Shown: positions 1-8,250, numbered from the stretch's first letter. The stretch is DNA of 64,000 bases from Paenibacillus caseinilyticus (GCF_027533645.1 NZ_JAQAGY010000004.1:186001-250000), one strand, 5' to 3'. The notes: generated from the letters alone by a model not told the origin. A program made the numbers and translations.

Positions 1-1162
1 TCTGTTCGAACCAGTCTGCATCCTCGATGCGGTATCCCGCTTCCTCGCCGCCTGCCAGCGCTTCACGGTCCAGCGGATAGTTCTCGAAGGCGATGACGTG
101 GTCGACCGGCGTTCCGCCTTGCGCGGTCTTCAGTTCCGCCAAGGGGTACGATTCATGGGGCGCTGCTTCCAGAGATGCGCCATGAAGCTCTCTCAGGAGC
201 TCGGTGAACGGGCGGCCGGCTCCCCGGATTCGTACGGGCACCGTATTGATGAACAACCCGACCGCTTCTTCGATGCCGGACAGACCGCTGCTCCGCCCCG
301 ATACCACCGATCCGAAGACCGCATCGTCCGTACCTCCGCAGCGGAGCAGCAGAACGCCCCACAGCGTATGGAAGACAGAGCTCAGCGAGACGCCTTCGCT
401 GCGGGCCAGCGCCTGAAGCCCGCTGGTCAGGGCCGCATCGAATAGACAGGACTGGCGGCCCTGCACGTCTGCTGCTTCTATCCCTCCGGAGATCCGGGAG
501 AGACTTCCGGTTCCCGGCAGGCAAGCGTGGGGCTCATACCCTTGGAGAACGGTGGACCAATAGGCTGCCGATGGGGTGAGGTCAAGCGAAGCCAGCCGCT
601 GAAGATGATGGCCGTAAGATGGGGCGATGTGCGGGAGCGGGCGGAGATCCGCTCCTCGAAGGAGCGAGGTGTATCCTTGGAACATGTCCTGAAGCAGAAT
701 GGCGAGGGACCAGCCGTCCAGCAGCACATGGTGGAAGGTGATGCATATCGTACTGCAAGCCGGTTCCATAGCAAATACCGTGATCCGGAAAGGCGTTTCC
801 TTGGTTGGCTGGAAGCCCTCCGTCCTCTCCTGCTCACGGAACCGGCGGAGAACCGCCTGCTGCTCTTCTCCTTCCAGACCATAAAGCGTTTCCCAGCGGA
901 TGGATGCCTTTCGCTGCTTGAGCACAATCTGCAGAGGCTTCTCGACCCCTGTAGTTTTGAACACCGTCCGCAGGACGTCGTGCTTGTCGATGACCCGCTG
1001 ATAGCTCGCCAGCCATGCCTCCCGGTCCAGCTCTCCGCGGAAGGTCAGCACCATCTGCTGAATATAGTCCCCTGCCCCGGATCCCCACTGCGTATGGAAC
1101 AGCATGCCTTCCTGCAGGGGGGTCAGCCCGTATATATTTTGGATCTCCAGTTGGTTCGCCAT
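1..1162 (-). CDS. Non-ribosomal peptide synthetase, N-terminal condensation domain (partial, runs off the window)
   Basis: The frame is open from an ATG at 1162 to the window edge, so only about 387 N-terminal residues are visible and the 3' end is missing. The protein opens with the typical elongation-module start (YGLTPLQEGMLFHTQ at residues 11-25) and carries the condensation active-site motif HHVLLDG at residues 144-150, where the second His is the catalytic one. Later segments matching the C-domain core (SYGHH, VGLFINTVPVR) are also present. Starting directly with a condensation domain suggests an internal or mid-assembly subunit that accepts a peptidyl chain from another synthetase. It lies 47 bp downstream of cysE on the same strand and may share its transcript. 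A weak GGGAGTGGG-type ribosome site precedes the ATG. The product is unknown. Confidence 0.9.
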   Translation of the reverse strand, partial: MANQLEIQNIYGLTPLQEGMLFHTQWGSGAGDYIQQMVLTFRGELDREAWLASYQRVIDKHDVLRTVFKTTGVEKPLQIVLKQRKASIRWETLYGLEGEEQQAVLRRFREQERTEGFQPTKETPFRITVFAMEPACSTICITFHHVLLDGWSLAILLQDMFQGYTSLLRGADLRPLPHIAPSYGHHLQRLASLDLTPSAAYWSTVLQGYEPHACLPGTGSLSRISGGIEAADVQGRQSCLFDAALTSGLQALARSEGVSLSSVFHTLWGVLLLRCGGTDDAVFGSVVSGRSSGLSGIEEAVGLFINTVPVRIRGAGRPFTELLRELHGASLEAAPHESYPLAELKTAQGGTPVDHVIAFENYPLDREALAGGEEAGYRIEDADWFEQ

Positions 1163-1209
1163 GCGATCTGTCCCACTCCCGGTCCTAATAGTATGATGAG
1201 GGTCTTGCT

Positions 1210-1878
1210 CTATCCCGTATGCTGCATTTCGCGCTGCCCGCGCTCTTCCAGCTCGGCGACTTTGGCTTCGAGCTGCCTGATCTGCAGCAGGAGCTGCCCG
1301 ATCTGTTCCTGGACCGGGTCCGGCATCCGGATCTGGTCCATCTCGGAGGAAGGGGCTGTCGCCAGCTTCTTCTTCACGATCTTCCCGGGGATGCCCACCA
1401 CGGTACTGTAGGGAGGGACCTCCTTCAGCACGACAGACCCTGCGCCGATCTTCGCATAATCGCCGACGCGGAACGGTCCGAGGACCTTGGCCCCCGCGCT
1501 GATCAATACATGGCTGCCTATCGTCGGATGACGCTTGCCCGTATCCTTGCCCGTACCGCCCAGCGTCGCTCCTTGCAGTATGGTTACGCCGTCCCCGACT
1601 TCCGCGGTTTCTCCGATCACGATGCCGCATCCGTGATCAATGAAGAGGCCTTCTCCGATGGTTGCAGCCGGATGAATCTCCACTTGCGTCAAGAACCGGT
1701 TGAAGGAAGCCAGCAGCCGGGCAAGCAGCTTAAACCCCCGCTTGTGCAGCAGATGGGCCACCCTATACATAAGCACAGCATGAAACCCCGGGTAGCAAAG
1801 GATTACCTCGAGGGCATGCCTTGCGGCCGGATCCCTGTGGAGTACGGCCTGTAAGTCCCGTCGAACCATTCGAAACAT
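1210..1878 (-). CDS. cysE: Serine O-acetyltransferase
   Basis: This 222-residue protein transfers acetyl from acetyl-CoA to L-serine, giving O-acetylserine, the cysteine precursor, in the cytosol. It has the short N-terminal helical region of Gram-positive CysE enzymes followed by left-handed beta-helix hexapeptide repeats (about residues 70-165). The family signature [18 protein letters not shown] is at about 79-96, and the substrate loop [12 protein letters not shown] follows. The C-terminal tail (about residues 170-222) is charged and looks like a coiled coil. A GGGAG ribosome site sits 7 nt before the ATG. The usual Bacillus neighbours gltX and cysS are not here; instead an NRPS gene follows immediately. 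O-acetylserine can also feed diaminopropionate synthesis, so a dedicated role with the NRPS is possible but unproven. Confidence 0.93.
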   Translation of the reverse strand: MFRMVRRDLQAVLHRDPAARHALEVILCYPGFHAVLMYRVAHLLHKRGFKLLARLLASFNRFLTQVEIHPAATIGEGLFIDHGCGIVIGETAEVGDGVTILQGATLGGTGKDTGKRHPTIGSHVLISAGAKVLGPFRVGDYAKIGAGSVVLKEVPPYSTVVGIPGKIVKKKLATAPSSEMDQIRMPDPVQEQIGQLLLQIRQLEAKVAELEERGQREMQHTG

Positions 1879-2018
1879 AACTCGTCTCCCGTTCTTTTAT
1901 TGTCCTTACTATATATAGAATTAGGATAATCTTCGCGGCTGCATCGGGCTATATCCCAAATGGGATAAGGGCAGAGTCCGATCGATATGCCGAGGTGATT
2001 GCATGCATGAAGGAACGC

Positions 2019-2042
2019 AAAAAAGCCGCGATATCCGCGGCT
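2019..2042 (-). terminator. Rho-independent terminator
   Basis: Read on the minus strand, an AGCCGCG/CGCGGCT hairpin with a 4-nt loop is followed by six T. It lies 45 bp after the stop of the interrupted HAAS-type gene and upstream of cysE, so it separates those two transcripts. Confidence 0.85.
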
Positions 2043-2461
2043 GTCCATGGGCCTCTGTGTTTCAACCTATAGGGGAATAAATTCCTTTAACTGAACCTTA
2101 TTCTCCGATGCTTCGTTGTCAAATATCTCATGTAATTGATCAAAAAAAACCAGCTTCCCCAAGCTAACAACATGAGCGGCATTCCCACTAGCAAGGAAAC
2201 GGGGAAACTAAGCAATGCAGGAACTTCCATGCCAAACCAAGACATACTCCCCCAATTTGCGCCAAAGGTACGAGCTAAACCTCCGAACACTGCCAGCAGG
2301 GAACCAACTGCAAAGCCAATGCTTAACGTAGTGAAAATAGGGATGACAAACATACTTACGAAGCTTGCAGAAAAATAAAATCCGATCTTCTTCAATATAG
2401 CTAACGGGTTTGCTGAGTTCCGCCTCAGGTAGCCCCCCAAAATAAAAGATTCGGCCAGATC

Positions 2462-3872
2462 CACTAGCGTTGCATAAACTTAACCCCATTAAAAAGACGG
2501 AATATTCAGAATTAAGTTTTCGGCTCTTACTGCCAAAAGGACTAGATCTCCTCAAGGGTAGCTCTGTCCAATTGGTAAATTATTGGGAATTATTGATTGT
2601 TAGCACAACTTGCCGCCTTTTTGCTCTGCCTGCCTGCTGAACTTCGTGTTGGTCTCAGCTTTACACGTCCGACCCATCGTTTATACGGCTTCCACAGCAG
2701 CATTTTTAACCATCGGCTCAACTGCAAAAGGGGATGAGATGATTGAACTTCCTGTTTCATCAGGACCAACAGGCAGTAGGAAATGAGTGCAATCCAGATC
2801 TGGTTCATCACCGCCTGCTCACTTGTGCCGTAAAAAGTTCGTATTCGAACATGCTGCTTCATCCATTTGAAGAAGGTCTCGATCGCCCATCTTTTCCGGT
2901 AGATTTCACCAACTTCGTCCGCACTTAAATCGAACCGGTTCGTCACAATCGTTAGCTCTTTGCCTAGTGAATCGACCGTCCGTAGCAGACGGACCACATT
3001 TTCCATGCGATTCTGCGGCGTGCCCATGTACACCATTTCATCCTTGAGAACATGGCTATCCTCCGGGAGTTGGAACGAATGGATGTGACGGGTGACCGCA
3101 TTTTTCTTCAAGCGTGATACGAAGAAGATCCCTTCATCGCAGTAGCAGTCAAACGTTTGGTAATCGAGATAGCCGCGGTCGAAAACATAGGTGACGCCCC
3201 GTTCGTATATAAGTTCATCCATTTGACTTCGGTCATTCTTTCGTGCTGTGGTGATAACCGCTTTCTCTGGAATGACGTCGTCCTGATCGACAAAGACGAG
3301 ACGCAAATGCACCTTAATACCGGCTTTCGTTTTACGAAACTCAGCCCAACGATACTTTTGCAGACAGAGACTGATGGTCGTCGAGTCGACGATTTTGAAA
3401 TCGTGGCGGACTTTTGAGGGCGATAAATGACTTTGAATCCGGCTGCACAGTTCACTAAAAACCTGTTCGAGCAACCGGGGATCAACCCGGTTATGTTTAC
3501 GGCTGAGTTGTGCGGCAGAAATGCTGTTAAGACCGAGCTCTTTCTGGAGGTCTTTGGACAGTAGATCGTCTGCCATTTCCCTAAGCCCGTCACGCTGGTG
3601 GATCTGGGCATGAAGGAACAGCTTTAGATACGCTATGGTCGTCAGCTTCTTCACATACTTGTCTTGTTGGGTCTCGGCAATACGTTCTTGAAAAAGTTGT
3701 GTACAAATTGGTGAAACCCATTTACCAAAAGTCGAGAATACGGTATGCTTGTCCATGAGAGGATCCTTTTTAGTGGATTTTGGACAGTAACTACCTGACC
3801 ATTCCATTATAAAGGATTTTTTTGTTGTCTCTTAAATCTCAATATTCTGAATTTATTTATGCAACGCTAGTG
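2462..3872 (-). mobile_element. IS4-family insertion sequence, complete
   Basis: The element is 1,411 bp. Its ends are inverted repeats sharing CACTAGCGTTGCATAAA (17 bp, perfect), and it is flanked on both sides by the direct repeat GGCCAGATC (2453-2461 and 3873-3881), a 9-bp target duplication. It carries one transposase gene. Perfect ends and duplication indicate a recent, probably intact insertion into the HAAS-type gene. Confidence 0.95.
2590..3756 (-). CDS. IS4-family transposase
   Basis: This DDE transposase catalyses cut-and-paste movement of the surrounding element. The first catalytic Asp is probably in FKIVDSTTISL and the second in YVFDRGYLDY; the Glu lies in the IS4 signature Y-x2-R-x3-E-x6-K (YRKRWAIETFFKWMK). 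I chose the ATG giving MDKHTVFSTFGKW (388 residues) because a ribosome-site-like AAGGA lies just upstream and this N-terminus is usual for the family; an ATG 51 nt further upstream is possible. The C-terminal tail is basic and Ser/Arg-rich. No frameshift or stop is visible, so the enzyme may be active. Confidence 0.9.
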   Translation of the reverse strand: MDKHTVFSTFGKWVSPICTQLFQERIAETQQDKYVKKLTTIAYLKLFLHAQIHQRDGLREMADDLLSKDLQKELGLNSISAAQLSRKHNRVDPRLLEQVFSELCSRIQSHLSPSKVRHDFKIVDSTTISLCLQKYRWAEFRKTKAGIKVHLRLVFVDQDDVIPEKAVITTARKNDRSQMDELIYERGVTYVFDRGYLDYQTFDCYCDEGIFFVSRLKKNAVTRHIHSFQLPEDSHVLKDEMVYMGTPQNRMENVVRLLRTVDSLGKELTIVTNRFDLSADEVGEIYRKRWAIETFFKWMKQHVRIRTFYGTSEQAVMNQIWIALISYCLLVLMKQEVQSSHPLLQLSRWLKMLLWKPYKRWVGRVKLRPTRSSAGRQSKKAASCANNQ

Positions 3873-4053
3873 GGCCAGATCGGAGGGTTTCCCCAAATTT
3901 TTTAAAATAACCTGTTCTTCGTATCCTTTACGCAAACCGTCCGAGATATGGCTTCGAATTTCGTTAACCGAGTCCTCTCGTTCATCTTTTGGCAGTTTAT
4001 GCAGATAATCATTTAGCTCTCTTACATATTTTTCCGCTGCAGAAGTAAGGTTT

Positions 4054-4401
4054 TTATCCATTGTAATCCTCCTTATAATTACCGCTTTTAATATCATGGA
4101 CCGATGAGACGATCGACTCCCACTCATTTGTCATTTCTTTCATAAACTTTACTCCATCCGGGGTAATCCTATAGTACTTTCTAGGCGGACCTGAACTAGA
4201 CTGCTGCCAATAAGACTCAATATAATTTTCTTTTTGCAACCTTCGTAAGAGTGGATATACCGTTCCGTCTGTAATGGTGAGAGATTCCCATTGTTGAAAA
4301 ATATGCAGGATGTCGTATCCATATCTTGTTTTTTGTTCAATTAAGTGAAGAATACATAGCTCGAGAATTCCTCTCCTTATCTGAGAAGTCCACTCCGTCA
4401 C
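4054..4401 (-). CDS. PadR-family transcriptional regulator
   Basis: This is a 115-residue winged-helix repressor of the short PadR type. It begins with EWTSQIRRGILELCILHLIEQ and carries the characteristic ITDGTVYPLLRRLQKENYIES recognition-helix and wing region, then GPPRKYYRITPDG. I chose the GTG at 4401 because AGAGGTGA lies 8 nt upstream and the protein then starts as PadR proteins usually do; an upstream ATG would add 26 unrelated residues. Its 3' end overlaps the next gene by 8 bp, so PadR and the HAAS membrane protein are translationally coupled. A long palindrome about 170 bp upstream may be its operator. With the partner gene broken by an IS, the system is probably no longer complete. 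Confidence 0.88.
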   Translation of the reverse strand: MTEWTSQIRRGILELCILHLIEQKTRYGYDILHIFQQWESLTITDGTVYPLLRRLQKENYIESYWQQSSSGPPRKYYRITPDGVKFMKEMTNEWESIVSSVHDIKSGNYKEDYNG

Positions 4402-4784
4402 TCCGTGTTCACCTCTTTTCAGCATTGTAAACCTGCTGCTTATTGGCAATCGTTTGCATCTGGGGAACCGATGGTTCAAACAGACCCAACCTAAGCTTGG
4501 AGGCCATGTGAAATGCAGCGTTCACCATGGAATAAATGGTAAAATAATACTTTTTACATCATATCATACACTATTGTGTAGAGCAAGGTACCTTTCTCTA
4601 CACAATACCTATTCAAACTTCTGCCCCATCAACAAGACGGGGCTTTCCAGACAGTCGGTTTTGACCGAGTTCCTGAGCAATGCCCCCATAATTCGGTTAA
4701 AATCATGAAAAAACCTCCCATTATGCCCATTCAATCTAGGGTTTCTCCAATGAGAGGTTATCATCTGTTTGAATGAAACGAGCG
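4402..4784. other. Intergenic region upstream of padR
   Basis: This 383-bp AT-rich stretch holds the promoter region of the padR gene and the palindrome at 4572-4607. An 84-codon open frame on the plus strand has no ribosome site or recognisable product and was not called. Confidence 0.5.
4572..4607. promoter_or_regulatory. 36-bp near-perfect palindrome, candidate PadR operator
   Basis: The outer arms are TATTGTGTAGAG and CTCTACACAATA (12 bp, perfect). The centre is itself the palindrome AAGGTACCTT, leaving one mismatched pair in 36 bp. It has no T-run after it, so it is not a typical terminator. PadR proteins bind dyads in their own promoters; the position upstream of padR makes it the natural candidate operator, though this is inferred. 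Confidence 0.6.
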
Positions 4785-5285
4785 TCACCCGCCAGGTAAA
4801 AACTTACTTTGTTGAATTTCGTGTTCTTCGACATAAGTACGATACTTATTTCCGTTGTAGTAATCCATAATGTCTTTTTGAATTTCTGGGTAGAGTTGAA
4901 TCGACTGTAATTCTGAAATCGGTATCCACTTTACGGCCGTTTGATTAGGATCTGGCTTTTGAGGCAGTTGCGAAGTTGATCCTGCTTTCAGTTCGCATTC
5001 AAATGTAATGCCAACGGAGTGTGTATTACCATAAATGAAGTTGTTTTTAGTTGGTTGATATTCATAAACAAATGCAACAGAACCGACTTCCACATCAACG
5101 CACGCTTCTTCTTTTGCTTCCCTCTTAACAGCTTCAATGAAGGTTTCGCCTGGCTCAAGACCACCTGCGGGAAGATTGTAATGCACACCGTCGTCATCAT
5201 CGTTTTTAAATTCAATCAGCAAAATGGCTCCATCCTGAATAATTAAAGCACAAGCACGAAGTCGTATTTTTTCCAACCAGTTCAC
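4785..5285 (-). CDS. Nudix hydrolase
   Basis: The 166-residue protein has one Nudix domain. The Nudix box runs from G41 (GGLEPGETFIEAVKREAKEE), with the metal-binding REAKEE core at 55-60; the usual Gly at the end of the box is Cys62. Nudix enzymes hydrolyse nucleoside diphosphates linked to another group; the substrate cannot be read from the sequence. The start is uncertain: the GTG at 5285 sits only 1 nt after AAAGGA, while the TTG three codons later has better spacing. It follows the DUF2975 gene on the same strand but with a separate gap. Confidence 0.85.
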   Translation of the reverse strand: MNWLEKIRLRACALIIQDGAILLIEFKNDDDDGVHYNLPAGGLEPGETFIEAVKREAKEEACVDVEVGSVAFVYEYQPTKNNFIYGNTHSVGITFECELKAGSTSQLPQKPDPNQTAVKWIPISELQSIQLYPEIQKDIMDYYNGNKYRTYVEEHEIQQSKFLPGG

Positions 5286-5343
5286 ATCCTTTGACCCAGA
5301 AAATTTTTATATGCTCTCCTCTAAGACATCCCGAATGCTGCCC

Positions 5344-5826
5344 TCAGACCGTTAAATCATTTTCAGATTTTATATTCATCGCTTCTTGTAAGAGTCTTTG
5401 GAGAACAGCAGCAAAAACGGCGATCACCATAGAGGCGAAAATAATGACCAATCCCATGGGTATGAAGCTTGGAGGGTCAATTCTCTTCCCCATAAGATAG
5501 TAGAGCGGCATGCCTAGCAGGTACAAGGTACTGATTGTGATGGCACAGTATTTTATATTCTTTAAAGCCCTTACCGATAATTCAATGAACGCTTGGTTCT
5601 TATCGATATAGCTTACAAGTTTAAAAGCTTGATAAAGAGCAAAGTAAAAAGGAATCGCGGCTGCGTACAAATCAATTACAACGAGTGATTTCATATAAGC
5701 CATTTCTGGATACAATTCTCTAGCAAAATCTCCAATCTTAGGCACTACAAAAATGCACAAAGCGAGAAGGGGGATTCCAATAAGAATAACAGCCATCTTC
5801 AAAAAGAGTGTTGTTCCTTGTTTCAT
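5344..5826 (-). CDS. DUF2975 membrane protein
   Basis: This 160-residue protein has four probable membrane helices (about residues 8-28, 50-68, 95-115 and 125-148) in the order typical of DUF2975 proteins. The ATG at 5826 was chosen because GTGAGGTG lies 7 nt before it. DUF2975 genes are normally followed by a small Xre-type regulator (YozG-like); here the next gene is a Nudix hydrolase instead, so the usual partner is missing. The function is not established. Confidence 0.75.
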   Translation of the reverse strand: MKQGTTLFLKMAVILIGIPLLALCIFVVPKIGDFARELYPEMAYMKSLVVIDLYAAAIPFYFALYQAFKLVSYIDKNQAFIELSVRALKNIKYCAITISTLYLLGMPLYYLMGKRIDPPSFIPMGLVIIFASMVIAVFAAVLQRLLQEAMNIKSENDLTV

Positions 5827-5906
5827 AAAGAGCACCTCACTTATTTAATGTCCGTTATTACTCTACCACAAAATTATCGTCTTACAATAAATAATTATCG
5901 TTTTTA

Positions 5907-5950
5907 TAAAGTAAGAGCATTTCCCATTACAGAGAAATGCTCTTACTTTA
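5907..5950. terminator. Long stem-loop between two small genes
   Basis: Perfect 17-bp arms (TAAAGTAAGAGCATTTC and its complement) enclose a 10-bp loop. It follows the small membrane protein gene on the minus strand and precedes the DUF2975 gene. The T-run after the stem is weak on both strands, so termination is likely but not certain. Confidence 0.6.
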
Positions 5951-6023
5951 AAAGCACCCTATCCATTAATTCAACGCGACCAGATAGCAGATGCAACGGC
6001 AAGTCTGCTCCCAGATACTAAGA

Positions 6024-6245
6024 TTAAATTTTACCTTGTTTAATCCAAGACCAAATTCGATATGATCCGATCAATGCCACAATCAGTAATGAAATGAGGA
6101 TGGTAACCCATATTCCCAACCGATTGACCTTACTCAAATCTTCTGCATTAATTAAAACAAACACAGTGAGAGGACATAACAAAATATACATAAAGACATT
6201 AGGAATAAGCCAGGCAGATTGTAAAGTTCCATTTGGCTTCGGCAT
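6024..6245 (-). CDS. Small two-helix membrane protein
   Basis: The 73-residue protein has two hydrophobic segments (about 12-31 and 44-62) separated by the polar loop NAEDLSKVNRLG, and a short basic C-terminus. The arrangement recalls PLDc_N/YxlE-type small membrane proteins, but no diagnostic motif is visible and I do not assign a function. A strong GGAGAGGGG ribosome site supports that it is translated. It stands alone with a stem-loop downstream. Confidence 0.65.
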   Translation of the reverse strand: MPKPNGTLQSAWLIPNVFMYILLCPLTVFVLINAEDLSKVNRLGIWVTILISLLIVALIGSYRIWSWIKQGKI

Positions 6246-6401
6246 GTTATCCCCTCTCCTATCTGCGGTTGTACCGATACTATTTTCCTCCTTACTTTAC
6301 CACACATCCTACTGGATCGTTACGTTAAACTCCCCGTCAACAGTAAGTCATCCCGTTGAAGTCTACACCACCATGTTTTTCTTATTCGACGCTGTGTTCT
6401 C

Positions 6402-6749
6402 TTAATTCCTTACTATCGTGATAGGTGATCCACGCCAGGTTATGCTCCAAAGATGTGGTTGCTGCTCCGTTGAAAAGGCCCGTCCATTTTTTGCAGTATG
6501 GATGCGCCACGCCCAAGAACTCCTGAGAAGGTCTTTTTCTGACGGTCTCGGGCGGTCAGTACGCAGTGTTGGTACATAGCTAATGCCACGGTGCTTCGCT
6601 TTTTCGCCGCGCTTACGTGGCTTGCGTTCGGTAATATTCCGCCTATCCTTTGCCGAGTACAAATTAAATAAGCACAAAAAAATCGTCTCTTCTTTGTAAA
6701 ATGAAAGTTCCCACACTATCATTTTAGGAAGGACGATTTTTGCGTGCAT
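6402..6749 (-). pseudogene. IS1595-family (ISXO2-like) transposase remnant
   Basis: The minus-strand frame contains ERKPRKRGEKAKHRGIS, the basic stretch typical of ISXO2-like transposases. Just after it the reading shifts, and the matching continuation (HCVLTARDRQKKTFS) is in another frame. The rest of the catalytic domain is absent. The match to the family is from memory of its consensus, so the assignment is moderate; that the region is broken is clear. Confidence 0.5.
6676..6743. repeat. Imperfect inverted repeat next to the IS remnant
   Basis: AAAAATCGTC on the left is matched by GACGATTTTT on the right, and inside them AAAATGA pairs with TCATTTT, leaving a short central loop. It lies at the edge of the transposase remnant and may be an end of the decayed element or a small hairpin element. 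Confidence 0.5.
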
Positions 6750-6851
6750 TCTTTTGAAGACATTTCAAAATTATACTGCTCAATACCCTCACCTTGAGGT
6801 AAAAGCGATCCCGCCAACCAGGCATCCCGGCTGGCATATTCGCGTTTGTCT

Positions 6852-7085
6852 TTAATCGTGGTTCAGCCGTGATTTCTCATCGGTCAGCTTCGACGGGGTG
6901 ACATCATTTCCCTCCGAATCCACGATGGATACGCCTAATATGGTGGTTAATACCTGCCCGCGGATCAACTGCAGATAATCCTGCCGGAGCACCATCTGCT
7001 CGGCTTTCTCGGCTGCTGTTAAGCCTTCGCCGTGCTCTTTTCTGCTCAGCTCGTTGATTCGTTCCAGGAACGGAATCGTGGTCAT
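6852..7085 (-). CDS. DUF896 (YnzC-like) protein
   Basis: The 77-residue protein begins MTTIPFLERINELSRKEHGEGLTAAE and continues EQMVLRQDYLQLIRGQV, the standard two-helix DUF896 fold of small cytosolic proteins such as B. subtilis YnzC. The ATG at 7085 is set by GAGGTGAGGAC just upstream; a longer frame runs through the promoter and is not credible. In B. subtilis ynzC belongs to the LexA-controlled yneA operon; I see no LexA box and no such neighbours here. The biochemical role is unknown. Confidence 0.88.
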   Translation of the reverse strand: MTTIPFLERINELSRKEHGEGLTAAEKAEQMVLRQDYLQLIRGQVLTTILGVSIVDSEGNDVTPSKLTDEKSRLNHD

Positions 7086-7149
7086 TGTCCTCACCTCATC
7101 GGTTAATTTTGAATCGATTATTGTATTGATCATCATAAATCTTGATTTA

Positions 7150-7178
7150 AAGATATATGATTTGAAGATAAATGTCAA
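7150..7178 (-). promoter_or_regulatory. SigA-type promoter of the DUF896 gene
   Basis: On the minus strand TTGACA (7178-7173) and TATCTT (7155-7150) are separated by exactly 17 bp, about 65 bp before the start codon. Confidence 0.65.
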
Positions 7179-7251
7179 TCCCCTCGCCAAGCAAGAGGAA
7201 GGACTATCGCCAGAAGCGAGCCATGGTCTGAAGCGATAATCCTCTCTTCCT

Positions 7252-8250
7252 CTAGCGGTCGGCCAAATAGGCGGCCACCTCGGCGAGGCGCGAGGCATAA
7301 CCCCACTCGTTGTCATACCAGGCGGCAACGGACAAGATCTCTCCCTGCTTCTGCGTCAAGGGCAGGTCGATGATCGAGGAATGCGAGTCGCCTACGATGC
7401 GGGAGGAGGCCCATTCGCCTTCCAGGACGTCGAGCACGCCCTTCAGCTCGCCTTCTGCTGCGGCACGGCGGAACAGATCGTTCACCTGCTCGGCTGTACA
7501 CGGCTTGTCCGTAACAAGATTGAGCTCAGCGATGCTTCCCGTACGGGTGGGAATCCTGTATGCCTTCCCTGTGATTTGCAGATCATTCCAGATGAACTTC
7601 AGCGCCTTGGCTGCTCCCGAAGAAGAAGGAATGATATTCTCCGCTGCAGCCCAGGAATCCCGGCGGTCCTTCATCGGCTGGTCTGTCAAAGACTGCGTAT
7701 TCGTGTAGGAATGGACGGTCGAGAACAAGCCGTACCGGATTCCGTAATTCTCTTTGATTAATTTGACTACGGGCGCCAGCGCGTTCGTCGTGCAGCTTGC
7801 CATGCTGATGATCCTGTGCTTCTCCGTATCAAAGGAGTCCAGGTTGATCCCTTTGAGCAGCACGGCATCGCAGTCATCGAGGGTCTTGCTTGGCCCGCTG
7901 ACAAGCACCCGCTCCGCTCCGCGGTCCAGATGAACCTGTGCGATTGCGCGGGTCACGGCTCTGCCCGTGCAGTCGATCACGAGATTCACCCCCAGCGACT
8001 TCCAATCCGGGACTTCCTTGGAGGAATTGATGAAGAGGATACTGCGGTCCCCGATCCGGAAGGAGCCTTCCTGCCCGGATACGGGTTCGTGCCAGCGGCT
8101 GTAGTTCGTATCCACTTCGAATAATGCCGCCAGCGTCCCTTCGTCCTTGATGTCGGATACGGATAACGGGACGAACAGATCCTTCTGCAGCGCCACCCGC
8201 AGCAGCTGTCTTCCGATACGCCCAAAGCCAAAAATAGCGATATTGCCCAT
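7252..8250 (-). CDS. Divergent glyceraldehyde-3-phosphate dehydrogenase family protein
   Basis: The 332-residue protein has the N-terminal NAD-binding motif FGFGRIGRQLLR and the catalytic segment MASCTTNALAPV with Cys153; the catalytic His180 lies in STVHSYTNTQ. The C-terminal WYDNEWGYASR signature is intact. It is therefore probably an active phosphorylating aldehyde dehydrogenase of the GapA/GapB fold. It differs from housekeeping GapA at several normally fixed positions (ALAP for CLAP, HSYTNTQ for HAYTNDQ), and it is not in a glycolytic operon. It may be a paralogue with another aldehyde-phosphate substrate or a gluconeogenic role. A GGCGGAGAAG ribosome site precedes the ATG. A hairpin without a strong T-run follows the stop (about 7196-7256). 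Confidence 0.88.
   Translation of the reverse strand: MGNIAIFGFGRIGRQLLRVALQKDLFVPLSVSDIKDEGTLAALFEVDTNYSRWHEPVSGQEGSFRIGDRSILFINSSKEVPDWKSLGVNLVIDCTGRAVTRAIAQVHLDRGAERVLVSGPSKTLDDCDAVLLKGINLDSFDTEKHRIISMASCTTNALAPVVKLIKENYGIRYGLFSTVHSYTNTQSLTDQPMKDRRDSWAAAENIIPSSSGAAKALKFIWNDLQITGKAYRIPTRTGSIAELNLVTDKPCTAEQVNDLFRRAAAEGELKGVLDVLEGEWASSRIVGDSHSSIIDLPLTQKQGEILSVAAWYDNEWGYASRLAEVAAYLADR

Larger units (their letters stand above)
2087..4061 (-). pseudogene. HAAS/DUF1700-type membrane protein gene, interrupted by an insertion sequence
   Basis: Two in-frame halves flank the insertion sequence. The 5' half (ATG at 4061, AAGGAGG ribosome site 7 nt upstream) encodes MDKNLTSAAEKYVREL and a short alpha-helical HAAS-like signalling domain of about 60 residues. 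The 3' half (2087-2461) continues with DLAESFILGG and hydrophobic segments forming probable membrane helices, ending in a basic tail. Removing the element and one 9-bp duplication joins GKPSDLA directly to ESFILGG in frame, giving a protein of about 187 residues. The gene overlaps the end of the upstream padR gene by 8 bp, the usual PadR plus HAAS-membrane-protein pairing. As it stands, the 5' half stops (LAH then stop) three bases into the element, so the membrane part is lost. Confidence 0.85.
6246..6851. other. Gene-poor stretch with IS remnant
   Basis: About 600 bp between the small membrane protein gene and the DUF896 gene hold no intact gene. They contain a decayed transposase fragment, a long inverted repeat, and a GC-rich hairpin at about 6812-6834 that may terminate the DUF896 transcript. 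Confidence 0.5.

Noticed and set aside
1880..2087. Possible T-box or other riboswitch before cysE
   Set aside because: The only hairpin is a terminator of the preceding gene; no T-box consensus was found.
4454..4708. Plus-strand open frame of 84 codons over the PadR palindrome
   Set aside because: No ribosome site, no recognisable protein, and it runs through the regulatory palindrome.
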